This document shows, piece by piece, positions 1 to 8,955 of a stretch of 9,035 bases of DNA; position 1 is the first letter of the stretch; every line of letters starts with the position of its first letter. This DNA is from Candidatus Thiodictyon intracellulare (GTDB taxonomy: Bacteria > Pseudomonadota > Gammaproteobacteria > Chromatiales > Chromatiaceae), in assembly GCA_016292295.1 (NCBI GenBank), contig JADNEJ010000667.1, forward strand, positions 1 through 9,035, written 5' to 3'. A program made the position numbers and the translations under genes. The notes beneath the pieces were generated by a model. That model made no database searches. It was not told the DNA's origin and worked only from the letters and a program-made list of their open reading frames with translations.

Positions 1-91
1 GCCAGTCCTGCACCGACAGCGGCAGAAGCAAGTCAGTGTCGCGGTCCATCGGGTGAAAGCGGCGTATCGGCAGTAGCACTCCGGGCATCAT
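1..91 (-). CDS. Transposase, N-terminal fragment (IS1182-like), cut by the window edge
   Basis: A minus-strand reading frame opens with two consecutive ATG codons (89-91 and 86-88) and runs out of the window without a stop. The visible 30 residues include PIRRFHPMDRDTDLLLPLSV followed by QDW. From memory, this matches the start of DDE transposases usually filed under IS1182, which commonly begin with a PxDRDTxxLLPPSVQDWLPE-type stretch. Such proteins cut and join the ends of their own insertion sequence. The gene follows fabF in the same orientation, with 62 bp between the fabF stop and its first ATG, so one end of the element should lie in 92-153. No terminal repeat can be confirmed because the other end is outside the window. 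Whether the gene is intact is unknown. Family placement is fairly secure; the exact subgroup is not. Confidence 0.6.
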   Translation of the reverse strand, partial: MMPGVLLPIRRFHPMDRDTDLLLPLSVQDW

Positions 92-153
92 GGTTAATCA
101 CGACAGTGTACTGGACCCGCCGCCCCGACGGGGCCCCAAAGTCCGACAGGCTG

Positions 154-1392
154 CTAGGGACGACGGAAGATCAGGGTCCCGTTGGTCCCGCCGAAGCCAA
201 AGGAGTTGGTCAGGGCCACGTCGATGCGCATCTCGCGCGCCGTGTTTGGTACGTAGTCGAGATCGCAGCCCGGATCGGGGGTCTCATAGTTGATGGTCGG
301 CGGGGCGACCTGATCGCGCAAGGCGAGGATGGTGAAGATGGCCTCAGCTCCCCCGGCAGCACCCAGCATGTGCCCGGTCATGGACTTGGTGGAGCTCACC
401 GGGACCTTGTAAGCCAGGTCGCCGAAGGCTCGCTTGATCGCCATGGTCTCGGCCGCGTCACCCGCGGGGGTGGAGGTTCCGTGGGCGTTTATATAACCGA
501 TCTGATCTAGGTTGACGCCGGCATCGTTCATAGCGAGCAACATGCAGTCAGAGGCGCCTTCCCCGTTCTCCGAGGGGGAGGTCATGTGATAGGCATCGGA
601 ATTCATGCCGACCCCGATCAGCTCCGCGTAGATCGACGCCCCGCGAGCCACCGCCCGCTCATATTCCTCCAGCACGATCACCCCGGCCCCGTCGCTCAGC
701 ACAAAACCATCGCGGTCCTTGTCGAAGGGCCGGCTGGCACGCTCCGGGTCCTCGTTACGGGTCGACAGCGCCCGGGCCGCGGCAAAGCCGCCCAGCCCGA
801 CCGGGGAGGTCGCCATCTCGGCACCGCCCACGATCATCACGTCCACATAGCCGTGGCGGATCATGATCGCCGCCTCTCCGATGTTGTGGCTACCGGTGCT
901 GCACGCGGACACGATCGAGTAGTTCGGCCCCTTGAGCCCGAACTTGATCGAGATGTCCCCTGCCACCATGTTGATAATGTTGGCCGGAACGAAGAACGGC
1001 GAGATGCGGCGCGGCCCCTTGCTGCGATACGCCTCGTAGTTGTTCTCGATGCCGGTGATGCCACCAATACCGGAACCGATCGCCACCCCGATGCGCCGAC
1101 AGTTCGAGTCGTCTATCTCAAGACCCGAGTCGGCGATGGCCTGGCAGCCTGCCGCCATGCCGTAGTGGATGAACTTGTCCATCTTCCGGGTTTCCTTCTC
1201 CGAGACATAAATAGTCGGATCGAAACCGTAGATCGGACCGCCGAAGCGGGTGCTGAACGGCCCCACGTTGAAGTGGGTGATCGGCTTGATTCCGCTCCTG
1301 CCGGCAAGGATGCTTTCCCAGGATGATTTGACGTCCAAACCCACCGGCGCCACCAAACCCAGTCCGGTGACCACGACCCTTCTGACTGTCAT
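154..1392 (-). CDS. fabF: 3-oxoacyl-[acyl-carrier-protein] synthase II (KAS II)
   Basis: FabF condenses malonyl-ACP with a growing acyl-ACP, releasing CO2 and lengthening the chain by two carbons. It is a cytosolic, normally homodimeric enzyme, and in gammaproteobacteria it elongates palmitoleoyl-ACP to cis-vaccenoyl-ACP. The 412-residue product has the usual family length and the complete active site: nucleophile Cys164 in SACSTGSHN, His304 in NAHGTST, Lys336 in STKSMTGH and His341. Phe400 in NSFGFGGTN corresponds to the gating phenylalanine of KAS II enzymes. The product starts [12 protein letters not shown], typical for FabF, and a GAGG at 1401-1404 lies 8 nt upstream of the ATG, so this start is well supported. 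It is the last gene of the fab cluster, 98 nt after acpP, and no strong terminator follows. The sequence appears undamaged. Confidence 0.98.
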   Translation of the reverse strand: MTVRRVVVTGLGLVAPVGLDVKSSWESILAGRSGIKPITHFNVGPFSTRFGGPIYGFDPTIYVSEKETRKMDKFIHYGMAAGCQAIADSGLEIDDSNCRRIGVAIGSGIGGITGIENNYEAYRSKGPRRISPFFVPANIINMVAGDISIKFGLKGPNYSIVSACSTGSHNIGEAAIMIRHGYVDVMIVGGAEMATSPVGLGGFAAARALSTRNEDPERASRPFDKDRDGFVLSDGAGVIVLEEYERAVARGASIYAELIGVGMNSDAYHMTSPSENGEGASDCMLLAMNDAGVNLDQIGYINAHGTSTPAGDAAETMAIKRAFGDLAYKVPVSSTKSMTGHMLGAAGGAEAIFTILALRDQVAPPTINYETPDPGCDLDYVPNTAREMRIDVALTNSFGFGGTNGTLIFRRP

Positions 1393-1490
1393 TACCTACC
1401 CCTCTCGCTCGCAATGACCCGACGGGCAAGCGCCGCACGTGAAATCCATATCGCCAAGCGGCGGCCGTTCCGTTCTCGAAGCAGCGCGCC

Positions 1491-1727
1491 TCAGCCTAGG
1501 TGCTCGTTGATATAGTTGATCGCCTGCTGGACAGTGGTAATCTTCTCGGCATCCTCGTCGGGGATTTCGGTCTCGAACTCTTCCTCCAGCGCCATCACCA
1601 GTTCGACGGTGTCGAGGGAATCCGCGCCGAGGTCGTCGACGAAGGAGGCCTCCAGTGTCACCTCCTCTTCCTTGACGCCCAACTGCTCGACGACGATCTT
1701 CTTAACTCGTTCTTCAACGCTGCTCAT
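1491..1727 (-). CDS. acpP: Acyl carrier protein
   Basis: AcpP carries acyl intermediates as thioesters on a 4'-phosphopantetheine arm and hands them between FabD, FabH, FabG, FabF and PlsX. The product has 78 residues, is strongly acidic and follows the normal four-helix pattern. Ser37 (numbering from Met1) in the [20 protein letters not shown] stretch is the phosphopantetheine attachment site. The reading frame stays open upstream to 1829. The start at 1725-1727 is preferred because [12 protein letters not shown] is the standard ACP N-terminus and a GGAGG lies at 1738-1742, 10 nt upstream; the longer version would add 34 unrelated residues. The gene sits between fabG and fabF as in many gammaproteobacteria. 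The 149-nt gap before it and the need for very high ACP levels suggest its own promoter. Confidence 0.98.
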   Translation of the reverse strand: MSSVEERVKKIVVEQLGVKEEEVTLEASFVDDLGADSLDTVELVMALEEEFETEIPDEDAEKITTVQQAINYINEHLG

Positions 1728-1876
1728 GAGTCTGCAACCTCCAGATGAAAAAGCGACCCGGGCTGGGCCAGGCGGTATTCTAGTGACAATCGAGGTGCGA
1801 TGAAAGCCGATAACAGGGGTTATACCCATCGATTAACAAAATGATTTTATTTGCGTTTGCTCGCAGGCAAGCGAGT
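1728..1876 (-). promoter_or_regulatory. fabG-acpP gap with a candidate acpP promoter and a weak hairpin
   Basis: This 149-nt gap is AT-richer than its surroundings. On the minus strand a TTGTTA (1834-1839) and a TGTTAT (1810-1815) stand 18 nt apart, each matching 4 of 6 bases of the sigma-70 -35 and -10 consensus. Two further -10-like hexamers, TATAAC (1819-1824) and TAGAAT (1777-1782), have no good -35 partner. Just after the fabG stop, CTCGC (1860-1864) can pair with GCGAG (1871-1875) over a 6-nt loop, but no T-run follows, so termination there would be weak. acpP often has its own promoter in related cluster layouts. The location is plausible; the exact hexamers are a guess. Confidence 0.35.
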
Positions 1877-2617
1877 TTACGCCATGTACATGCCGCCGTT
1901 GACCTGCAAGGTCTCCCCGGTGATGTAGGCGGCGCCCCGGGAGGCGAGAAAGACGACCGCCGCAGCGACCTCCTGCGGCAGACCAAAACGGCCCAGCGGC
2001 ACGCCAGCCAACACGGTATCACGCTGGGCGTCAGTCATAGCCCTAGTCATGTCGGTGTCGATCAGACCCGGGGCTATGCAGTTGACGGTGATGGCGCGGG
2101 AGCCGACCTCTCGGGCCAGCGACCTGGTGAACCCCATCATGCCCGCCTTGGCGGCACAATAGTTGGTTTGCCCAACGTTGCCCATGTTGCCGACCACCGA
2201 GGCGATGTTGATGATGCGCCCGCGGCGCGCCTTGGTCATGCCGCGCAGACACGCCTTAGACATGCGGTAGACGGACCCGAGGTTGGTGTCGATGACTGAC
2301 TGCCACTCCTCGTCCTTCATTCGCATCAGCAGGTTGTCGCGGGTGATGCCGGCATTGTTGACCAGGATACCAGACGCCCCGAAGCGCTGCGTAACCTGCT
2401 CCACGGCGGCCGCGACCGACAGTGGATCGGCCACATCGAGCACGACCCCGAACCCTTCCAGGCCGGCGTCGCGCAGCGCCTGCCCGATGCCGTCGGCACC
2501 GGCCTGGGTGGTCGCGGTACCGGCGACGACGGCACCCTGCTGCGCCAGCGCAAGCAGGATGGCGCGGCCGATTCCACGCGAGGCCCCGGTCACCAGGGCG
2601 ATTTCACCGTTAAGCAT
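1877..2617 (-). CDS. fabG: 3-oxoacyl-[acyl-carrier-protein] reductase
   Basis: FabG uses NADPH to reduce 3-ketoacyl-ACP to 3-hydroxyacyl-ACP, the first reductive step of each elongation round. It is a cytosolic tetramer of the short-chain dehydrogenase/reductase family. The 246 residues fit the family. The Rossmann nucleotide motif TGASRGIG is at residues 10-17 and NNAG at 87-90. The catalytic set Asn112, Ser140, Tyr153 and Lys157 is complete, the last two within YCAAK. The ATG overlaps the end of fabD by 8 nt, and a GGAGG (2627-2631) inside fabD lies 9 nt upstream, so fabG translation is probably coupled to fabD. Many SDR enzymes look alike, but the position between fabD and acpP settles the assignment. 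No damage is seen. Confidence 0.97.
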   Translation of the reverse strand: MLNGEIALVTGASRGIGRAILLALAQQGAVVAGTATTQAGADGIGQALRDAGLEGFGVVLDVADPLSVAAAVEQVTQRFGASGILVNNAGITRDNLLMRMKDEEWQSVIDTNLGSVYRMSKACLRGMTKARRGRIINIASVVGNMGNVGQTNYCAAKAGMMGFTRSLAREVGSRAITVNCIAPGLIDTDMTRAMTDAQRDTVLAGVPLGRFGLPQEVAAAVVFLASRGAAYITGETLQVNGGMYMA

Positions 2618-3566
2618 GGGCCGTTGCCTCCAGTGCCGCCGTCAGTGCCTGATCCAGGGTGTCGGGATCAAAGACCGGCAGCGTGATCATGTTCTTGTCG
2701 ATACGTTTGTTGAGCCCGGTGAGCACCTTGCCCGGGCCGAATTCGATTGCCAGACGGACCCCGCCGGCCGCCATGGTCTGGACGGTCTCCACCCAGCGGA
2801 CCGGTTGGTACAGTTGCCGACACAGCCGCGTCGTCAGCCCCGCGACCGAATCCGCGGCGGTAACGTTCACATTGTGCAGCACCGGCACCCGGGGAAGGTG
2901 CAGGTCCAGCGCGGACAGGACCTCCGCCAGTTCGATCGCGGCCGGGCGCATCAGAGCGCAGTGGGAAGGCACGCTGACCGGCAAAACCAACGCGCGCTTG
3001 GCGCCCGCGGCCTTGGCGGCAGCCGTGGCGCGCGCCACCGCGGCACTCTCCCCAGCGATGACAACCTGCCCAGGACCATTGAAATTGACCGCCTCCAGCA
3101 CCGCCCCTTGGGCCTGCTCGGCACACAGTGCAATGACCTGCGCGTCGGTCAGTCCGAGCACCGCGGCCATGGCCCCTTGCCCCGCCGGCACCGCCGCTTG
3201 CATGAAGCGGGCGCGATCGGCCGCCAGTTGGACCCCGTCAGCGAGACTCAAGGCGTCCGCCGCCACCAGGGCCGCATATTCACCCAGGCTGTGCCCAGCC
3301 ATGACGGTCGCATCCGGCCCCCCTTGCGCCTGCCAGACTCGCCAGACGGCGACCCCGGCGACGAGCATGGCCGGTTGGGTGTTCTCGGTCTGGCCCAGTG
3401 CCTCCTTGGGCCCGACACTGACCAGGGTCCAGAGGTCCCGGCCCAGGGCCTGCGAGGCCTCCGCAAAGGTGTCGCGCACCAGTGGAAAGGCGGCGGCCAG
3501 GGCCTCGAGCATCCCGACGGACTGGGAGCCCTGACCGGGGAAACAGGCAGCGAGTAGTGTAGTCAT
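2610..3566 (-). CDS. fabD: Malonyl-CoA:ACP transacylase
   Basis: FabD moves the malonyl group from malonyl-CoA to ACP, supplying the extender unit for FabH and FabF. The 318 residues are typical in length. The N-terminal PGQGSQ motif is at residues 10-15, the nucleophile Ser93 sits in GHSLGEY, the carboxylate-binding arginine is probably Arg118 before FMQ, and the catalytic His202 sits in SVPSHCALM. The start at 3564-3566 gives the standard MTTLLAACFPGQGSQ opening, although no convincing Shine-Dalgarno sequence precedes it. It follows fabH after 29 nt and overlaps fabG by 8 nt, so it is probably part of the same transcript. The sequence is alanine-rich but otherwise ordinary. Confidence 0.97.
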   Translation of the reverse strand: MTTLLAACFPGQGSQSVGMLEALAAAFPLVRDTFAEASQALGRDLWTLVSVGPKEALGQTENTQPAMLVAGVAVWRVWQAQGGPDATVMAGHSLGEYAALVAADALSLADGVQLAADRARFMQAAVPAGQGAMAAVLGLTDAQVIALCAEQAQGAVLEAVNFNGPGQVVIAGESAAVARATAAAKAAGAKRALVLPVSVPSHCALMRPAAIELAEVLSALDLHLPRVPVLHNVNVTAADSVAGLTTRLCRQLYQPVRWVETVQTMAAGGVRLAIEFGPGKVLTGLNKRIDKNMITLPVFDPDTLDQALTAALEATAHA

Positions 3567-3595
3567 CCGGATTCAGTAGCTCAGATTAGGCGTGG

Positions 3596-4552
3596 TTAGT
3601 AGCGCACCAGGACCGAGCCCCAGGTAAAGCCGCCGCCGATGGCCTCCATCAGCATCAGGTGACCACGCTGGATACGCCCATCGCGCACCGCTTGATCCAG
3701 CGCCAGGGGGATCGAGGCGGCAGAGGTGTTGGCGTGGTCGGCCACCGTGACCACCACGCGCTCCATCGGCAGGCGAATCTTACGCGCGATCGCCTGAATG
3801 ATGCGCAGGTTGGCCTGATGGGGGATGAACCAGTCGACCTGCGCCATCGTCAAGCCATTGGCCGCGAGGGTCTCGGCGACGAGTTTGCTCAACACCGTGA
3901 CGGCGAACCGAAAGACCTCGTTGCCCTTCATCGTCACCCGGTTGTTGGCATAGTCACCGTTGCCGATGCCACCCGGAACCTGGAGCATCTCCTTGTAGGC
4001 GCCATCGGCGTGCAGACTGGTCGCGATGATTCCGGGCTCATCGGCGGCGCCCAGGACCACCGCTCCAGCACCGTCGCCGAACAGGACGCAGGTCCCCCGG
4101 TCTTCCCAATTGAGGATGCGGGAGAAGGTCTCGGCCCCGACCACCAGGACCCGCCGAGCGAACCCGGTACGCACGAACTTATCGGCGATGGTCAGGGCGT
4201 AGACGAAGCCGGCGCAGACCGCCTGAACATCGAAGGCGGGGCAGCCGTGGACATCGAGACGCTGTTGCAGGATGGTGGCCGTGCTCGGGAAATACTGGTC
4301 GGGCGTGGTCGTGGCGACGACGATCAGGTCCAATTCTTTGGCACTGACTCCGGCCGCCTCCAGCGCGCGGCGCGCGGCCTGCTCCGCCAGGTCGCAGCAG
4401 GTCTCTCCCTCCACCACCAGGTGACGCCGCTCAATCCCGGTGCGTTCGCGGATCCAGGCGTCGGTCGTGTCGACAAAAGCTTCGAGATCGGCATTAGTCA
4501 CCACCCGCTCGGGGAGATAGCCGCCGGTCCCGAGAATTCGGGAATAGATCAT
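3596..4552 (-). CDS. fabH: 3-oxoacyl-[acyl-carrier-protein] synthase III (KAS III)
   Basis: FabH starts fatty-acid synthesis by condensing acetyl-CoA with malonyl-ACP to give acetoacetyl-ACP; it is also a feedback control point for long-chain acyl-ACP. The product has 318 residues, close to E. coli FabH. The catalytic triad is complete: Cys113 in VQAVCAGF, His245 in WFIPHQAN and Asn275 in HANTSAAS. The N-terminus [15 protein letters not shown] is the classic family opening. Its ATG shares one base with the plsX stop (TGATG), and an AGGG lies about 10 nt upstream inside plsX, so translational coupling is likely. This plsX-fabH-fabD order is the usual gammaproteobacterial one. No frame damage or unusual residues are seen. 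Confidence 0.98.
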   Translation of the reverse strand: MIYSRILGTGGYLPERVVTNADLEAFVDTTDAWIRERTGIERRHLVVEGETCCDLAEQAARRALEAAGVSAKELDLIVVATTTPDQYFPSTATILQQRLDVHGCPAFDVQAVCAGFVYALTIADKFVRTGFARRVLVVGAETFSRILNWEDRGTCVLFGDGAGAVVLGAADEPGIIATSLHADGAYKEMLQVPGGIGNGDYANNRVTMKGNEVFRFAVTVLSKLVAETLAANGLTMAQVDWFIPHQANLRIIQAIARKIRLPMERVVVTVADHANTSAASIPLALDQAVRDGRIQRGHLMLMEAIGGGFTWGSVLVRY

Positions 4553-5745
4553 CAGGCGGTCGCCCTGCGTTGGTCTTGGTCATCGGCGTCTTGAGCGGGT
4601 GGAGCGTCACCGAGATGACGACCCACCTGCTCGGCGATGCGACGCGGGATATCGCAATGGATCTCCTTCTCGGCGATGCCGATCGCGTTTTCAAAAGCGA
4701 TCTCGTCGGCCCCGCCGTGACTCTTGATCACGATGCCGCGCAGGCCGAGCAGGCTCGCGCCGTTGTAGCGTCGGGGGTCCATGGTGCGGCGGAAGGCGTT
4801 GAGGATCGGCATCGCCGCCAGACCCGCCAGGCGGGTGAAGAGGTTGCGCTTGAACTGCGCACTCAGGGTATGGCGCACGAACTTGGCCACCCCCTCACTG
4901 CTCTTTAAGGCGACATTGCCAACGAACCCGTCCGTCACCACGAGATCCACGTCTTCCAGATAGATCCCGTCCCCCTCCACATAGCCCACATAGTTGAGCC
5001 CGCTACGGGCCAAGAGTTCGTGGGCCTTCTTGACCTGCTCGTTGCCCTTAATCTCTTCCTGACCGATGTTGAGCAGGGCGACCTTGGGCCTGGCCACGCC
5101 ATCGACCGCCTTGACCAGTTCGCTGCCCATCGCGGCGAATTGCATCAGGTGAGCCGCGGTACAGTCCACATTGGCGCCCAGATCGAGCATGTGGGTATGA
5201 CCATGCAGGGAGGGTACCGCCGTGATGATCGCGGGGCGATCCACGTTGGGCAGCATCTTGAGCACGAACCGGGCGGTGGACATCAGGGCCCCGGTGTTGC
5301 CGGCGCTCACGCAGGCGTGGGCCTCGCCGCTCTTGACCAAGTCGATGGCCACGCGCATGGAGGAATCCTTCTTGCCGCGCAGCGCCTTGGCCGGCGACTC
5401 GTCCATCTCGACCGTCTCGGTGGTGTGCTTGATCCGAATCCGATCACGCAGCTTGGCGGCCACCTTGCCGACGAGTTGGGTCTCAATCTGCCCCTGATCC
5501 CCGACCAGGATCAGGTCCACGGCGGCCCGGTGGGCCAGGAAGCGCAGGGCCGACGACACTGCGACGTGGGGGCCGTGGTCGCCGCCCATCGCATCCAGAG
5601 CGATGGTGTACCGCCGGTTCAGGAATAACCTCGGCGACCACTGAGGCGCATTGGCAGGAAAATCGGTTTGGATATCCTGTGACATTTCAGGGCCGGGACG
5701 CGGTACCAATTTCGCGCGTACGACGACGGCCGGGTCCTGACTCAC
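4552..5745 (-). CDS. plsX: Phosphate acyltransferase PlsX
   Basis: PlsX converts acyl-ACP and inorganic phosphate to acyl-phosphate, the acyl donor for PlsY in phosphatidic acid synthesis. It is a peripheral, membrane-associated enzyme. The family signature [10 protein letters not shown] occurs at residues 50-59, followed by the conserved core including [19 protein letters not shown] and [14 protein letters not shown]. As drawn, the protein starts at a GTG (5743-5745) that overlaps the rpmF stop as GTGA, with an AAGGG just upstream inside rpmF. This gives 397 residues, about 45 more before the core than most family members have. An ATG at 5683-5685 would give 377 residues but has no Shine-Dalgarno sequence. 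Function is certain; the start is not. Coupling with rpmF upstream and fabH downstream is likely. Confidence 0.95.
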   Translation of the reverse strand: MSQDPAVVVRAKLVPRPGPEMSQDIQTDFPANAPQWSPRLFLNRRYTIALDAMGGDHGPHVAVSSALRFLAHRAAVDLILVGDQGQIETQLVGKVAAKLRDRIRIKHTTETVEMDESPAKALRGKKDSSMRVAIDLVKSGEAHACVSAGNTGALMSTARFVLKMLPNVDRPAIITAVPSLHGHTHMLDLGANVDCTAAHLMQFAAMGSELVKAVDGVARPKVALLNIGQEEIKGNEQVKKAHELLARSGLNYVGYVEGDGIYLEDVDLVVTDGFVGNVALKSSEGVAKFVRHTLSAQFKRNLFTRLAGLAAMPILNAFRRTMDPRRYNGASLLGLRGIVIKSHGGADEIAFENAIGIAEKEIHCDIPRRIAEQVGRHLGDAPPAQDADDQDQRRATA

Positions 5746-5918
5746 TCGCCCTTGTCCAGCACCTTGCGGCCCCGATAGAAGCCGTCCGCCGAGATGTGGT
5801 GACGCCGATGGACCTCGCCGGTCGTGGACTCGACCGACAGTGTCGGGCCACTCAGGGCATCGTGGGAGCGGCGCATGTCGCGCCGTGAGCGCGTCTTGCG
5901 GTTTTGGGGAACAGCCAT
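5742..5918 (-). CDS. rpmF: 50S ribosomal protein bL32
   Basis: bL32 is a small basic protein of the large ribosomal subunit. The 58-residue product opens [20 protein letters not shown] and continues with HRRHHIS and FYRGRKVL, the usual bL32 pattern. The cysteines found in some zinc-binding bL32 versions are absent, so this is a zinc-free type. The ATG at 5916-5918 has a strong AGGAGA (5924-5929) 5 nt upstream. The gene's stop overlaps the GTG start of plsX. Its normal upstream partner, yceD, is decayed here, and a MITE-like insertion plus an RNA hairpin lie in the leader. The coding sequence itself is clean, consistent with strong selection to keep it. Confidence 0.96.
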   Translation of the reverse strand: MAVPQNRKTRSRRDMRRSHDALSGPTLSVESTTGEVHRRHHISADGFYRGRKVLDKGE

Positions 5919-5930
5919 TGTCTTCTCCTG

Positions 5931-5956
5931 ATAGGACGGTCAGTAGACCGTCCTAT
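5931..5956 (-). promoter_or_regulatory. Perfect 11-bp hairpin directly ahead of the rpmF ribosome binding site
   Basis: ATAGGACGGTC (5931-5941) and GACCGTCCTAT (5946-5956) are exact reverse complements separated by a 4-base loop. In the minus-strand transcript the stem ends one base before the AGGAGA of rpmF. There is no T-run after it in the rpmF direction, so it is not a standard terminator of upstream transcription. In the plus direction only TTTA follows, which is a weak terminator at best. The structure is seen directly. A role in RNA stability, RNase processing between yceD and rpmF, or control of bL32 translation is inference. Confidence 0.6.
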
Positions 5957-6121
5957 TTACTGAAGTTTCCAGGTTCTAAAACCCGCGCAGAGCCAAACAC
6001 TTGGGGGTCGGGAGTTTTCGTAGGGGCTTGCGTGGATCTCCGCAAACTCCTCGATCCCCCCCACCGCTACTCCCCGCCCCTCCGGCGCCCCCTCTGGAAA
6101 AGCCGGAAACTTCAGTTATTT
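5954..6121. mobile_element. MITE-like element: 12-bp inverted ends and a 5-bp target duplication
   Basis: ACTGAAGTTTCC (5959-5970) and GGAAACTTCAGT (6105-6116) are exact reverse complements bounding a 158-bp segment. The segment is directly flanked by the same five bases, TATTT, on each side (5954-5958 and 6117-6121), as expected for a transposition target duplication. The interior has no convincing gene and is too short for a transposase, so this looks like a non-autonomous miniature element moved by a transposase from elsewhere. It sits between the end of the decayed yceD and the rpmF hairpin, and the left TATTT overlaps the foot of that hairpin. The interior also has a run-rich G tract on the minus strand (6056-6092). 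The transposase family cannot be named from the ends alone. Confidence 0.7.
6056..6092 (-). other. G-rich tract with G-quadruplex potential in the rpmF leader
   Basis: On the minus strand, which is the sense strand of the yceD-rpmF transcript, there are four G-runs: five (6088-6092), four (6077-6080), four (6072-6075) and seven (6056-6062). The loops are 7, 1 and 9 nt. This fits a relaxed G-quadruplex pattern, although two loops are long. It lies inside the MITE-like element. It might slow RNA polymerase or ribosomes ahead of rpmF, or it may simply be part of a GC-rich hairpin, because C-rich stretches at about 6004-6012 could pair with the same Gs. Confidence 0.35.
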
Positions 6122-6690
6122 ATTAAAAAAATCAAAGACTCTCTGCCTTTGGACTTCAGCGTGGCGAGCACTGCGAACGGGCGAACGGGCTTTTCTGCTC
6201 GTCTGCCTCATTAGCCTGCTCGCTCTGGGTTGAGTCTGGCGGCATGCTGCCCGGCACTCGCCGACCCCCGTGCATGGGCGCCAGCGGGAGGGCCAGCAGC
6301 AATTCGTCCTCGGTCAGGTCCAGCGGGTTGATGGGGGACGTCCCCGAGCGGCAGCGGGCATAGCGAGGCGCGACCTCGGGTAGCTGATCCAGACCCATAC
6401 TGTCCGTCTTACTCGCCGCTCGCACCAAGGCCAATGCGATCGGCAAATCCGCGGAGAATCAGACCCTTCCCCAGGCAACATTCACAGCGCAGTCGCAAAG
6501 CCATTGCGACCCTACCCAATGCGATCGCCTGTCGCGTCTCATCCCGCTCGAACCGCGGGGCATACTGCGTCGGCCCCTCGGCCCCCACGACCAGCCGCGA
6601 CATCTGCGCCAGGGTCACGCTACCAACGAAGGCGGCACCCAAGTGCACCGCCCGCCAGGGATCGAGTTTGTGCGGCAATGTGGCCGACAT
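6113..6690 (-). pseudogene. yceD: Decayed yceD (DUF177), frameshifted
   Basis: YceD/DUF177 proteins support accumulation of 23S ribosomal RNA, and the gene normally sits directly before rpmF. Here it is spread over several frames. The first part (6690 to about 6460) reads MSATLPHKLDPWRAVHLGAA and later FERDE, then LRLRCECCLG. The frame then shifts near 6459, and FSADLPIALALVR follows in the second frame, later giving NPLDLTEDELLLALPLAPMH, the DUF177 core. The second frame is lost at an 8-bp tandem duplication (6174-6189). Removing one copy restores SPFAVLATLK, the usual C-terminal signature, in a third frame that ends at 6113-6115 inside the MITE-like end. A probable pair of compensating indels lies between about 6333 and 6359. 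Identification is strong, and the number of lesions makes sequencing error unlikely as the only cause. Confidence 0.85.
6174..6189. repeat. 8-bp tandem duplication in yceD
   Basis: CGAACGGG is present twice back to back (6174-6181 and 6182-6189). On the yceD strand the repeat unit is CCCGTTCG. With one copy removed, the frame reads straight through into PFAVLATLK, so this looks like a slippage duplication that produced one of the yceD frameshifts. Confidence 0.75.
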
Positions 6691-6699
6691 AAGCCAGTT

Positions 6700-6729
6700 A
6701 AAATAACCGATCTTTGGTCAATGAGTCAA
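6700..6729 (-). promoter_or_regulatory. Candidate sigma-70 promoter between purA and yceD
   Basis: On the minus strand, TTGACT (6724-6729, 5 of 6 consensus bases) lies 18 nt ahead of TATTTT (6700-6705, 4 of 6), in an AT-rich stretch immediately after the purA stop. Transcription would begin near 6693, leaving an almost leaderless yceD but a usable promoter for rpmF, plsX and the fab genes. Weak features are the 18-nt spacer and the very short leader. purA read-through could equally supply the cluster. Confidence 0.3.
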
Positions 6730-8917
<2,188 letters not shown>

Positions 8918-8955
8918 CTAGCGTAACAGGCCGACGTCGATATACTATCGTCCCT

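Noticed and set aside
123..133. CCCC-GAC-GGGG inverted repeat after fabF as a terminator
   Set aside because: Only a 4-bp stem with a 3-nt loop and no T-run on the fabF strand; it may be part of the transposon end instead.
586..1326. Long plus-strand open frame opposite fabF
   Set aside because: It is antisense to a fully conserved fabF with intact active site; its His/Arg/Asp-rich translation is the usual mirror image of a high-GC gene.
2283..3557. 424-codon plus-strand open frame across fabG and fabD
   Set aside because: It covers two recognisable genes in antisense and shows no domain pattern; high GC makes long shadow frames common.
3659..4594. Plus-strand open frame opposite fabH
   Set aside because: Antisense shadow of a gene with complete catalytic residues; composition looks like a mirrored frame.
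6334..6345. 12-bp palindrome GGGGACGTCCCC
   Set aside because: It lies inside the yceD reading region with no promoter nearby; likely a chance GC-rich palindrome.
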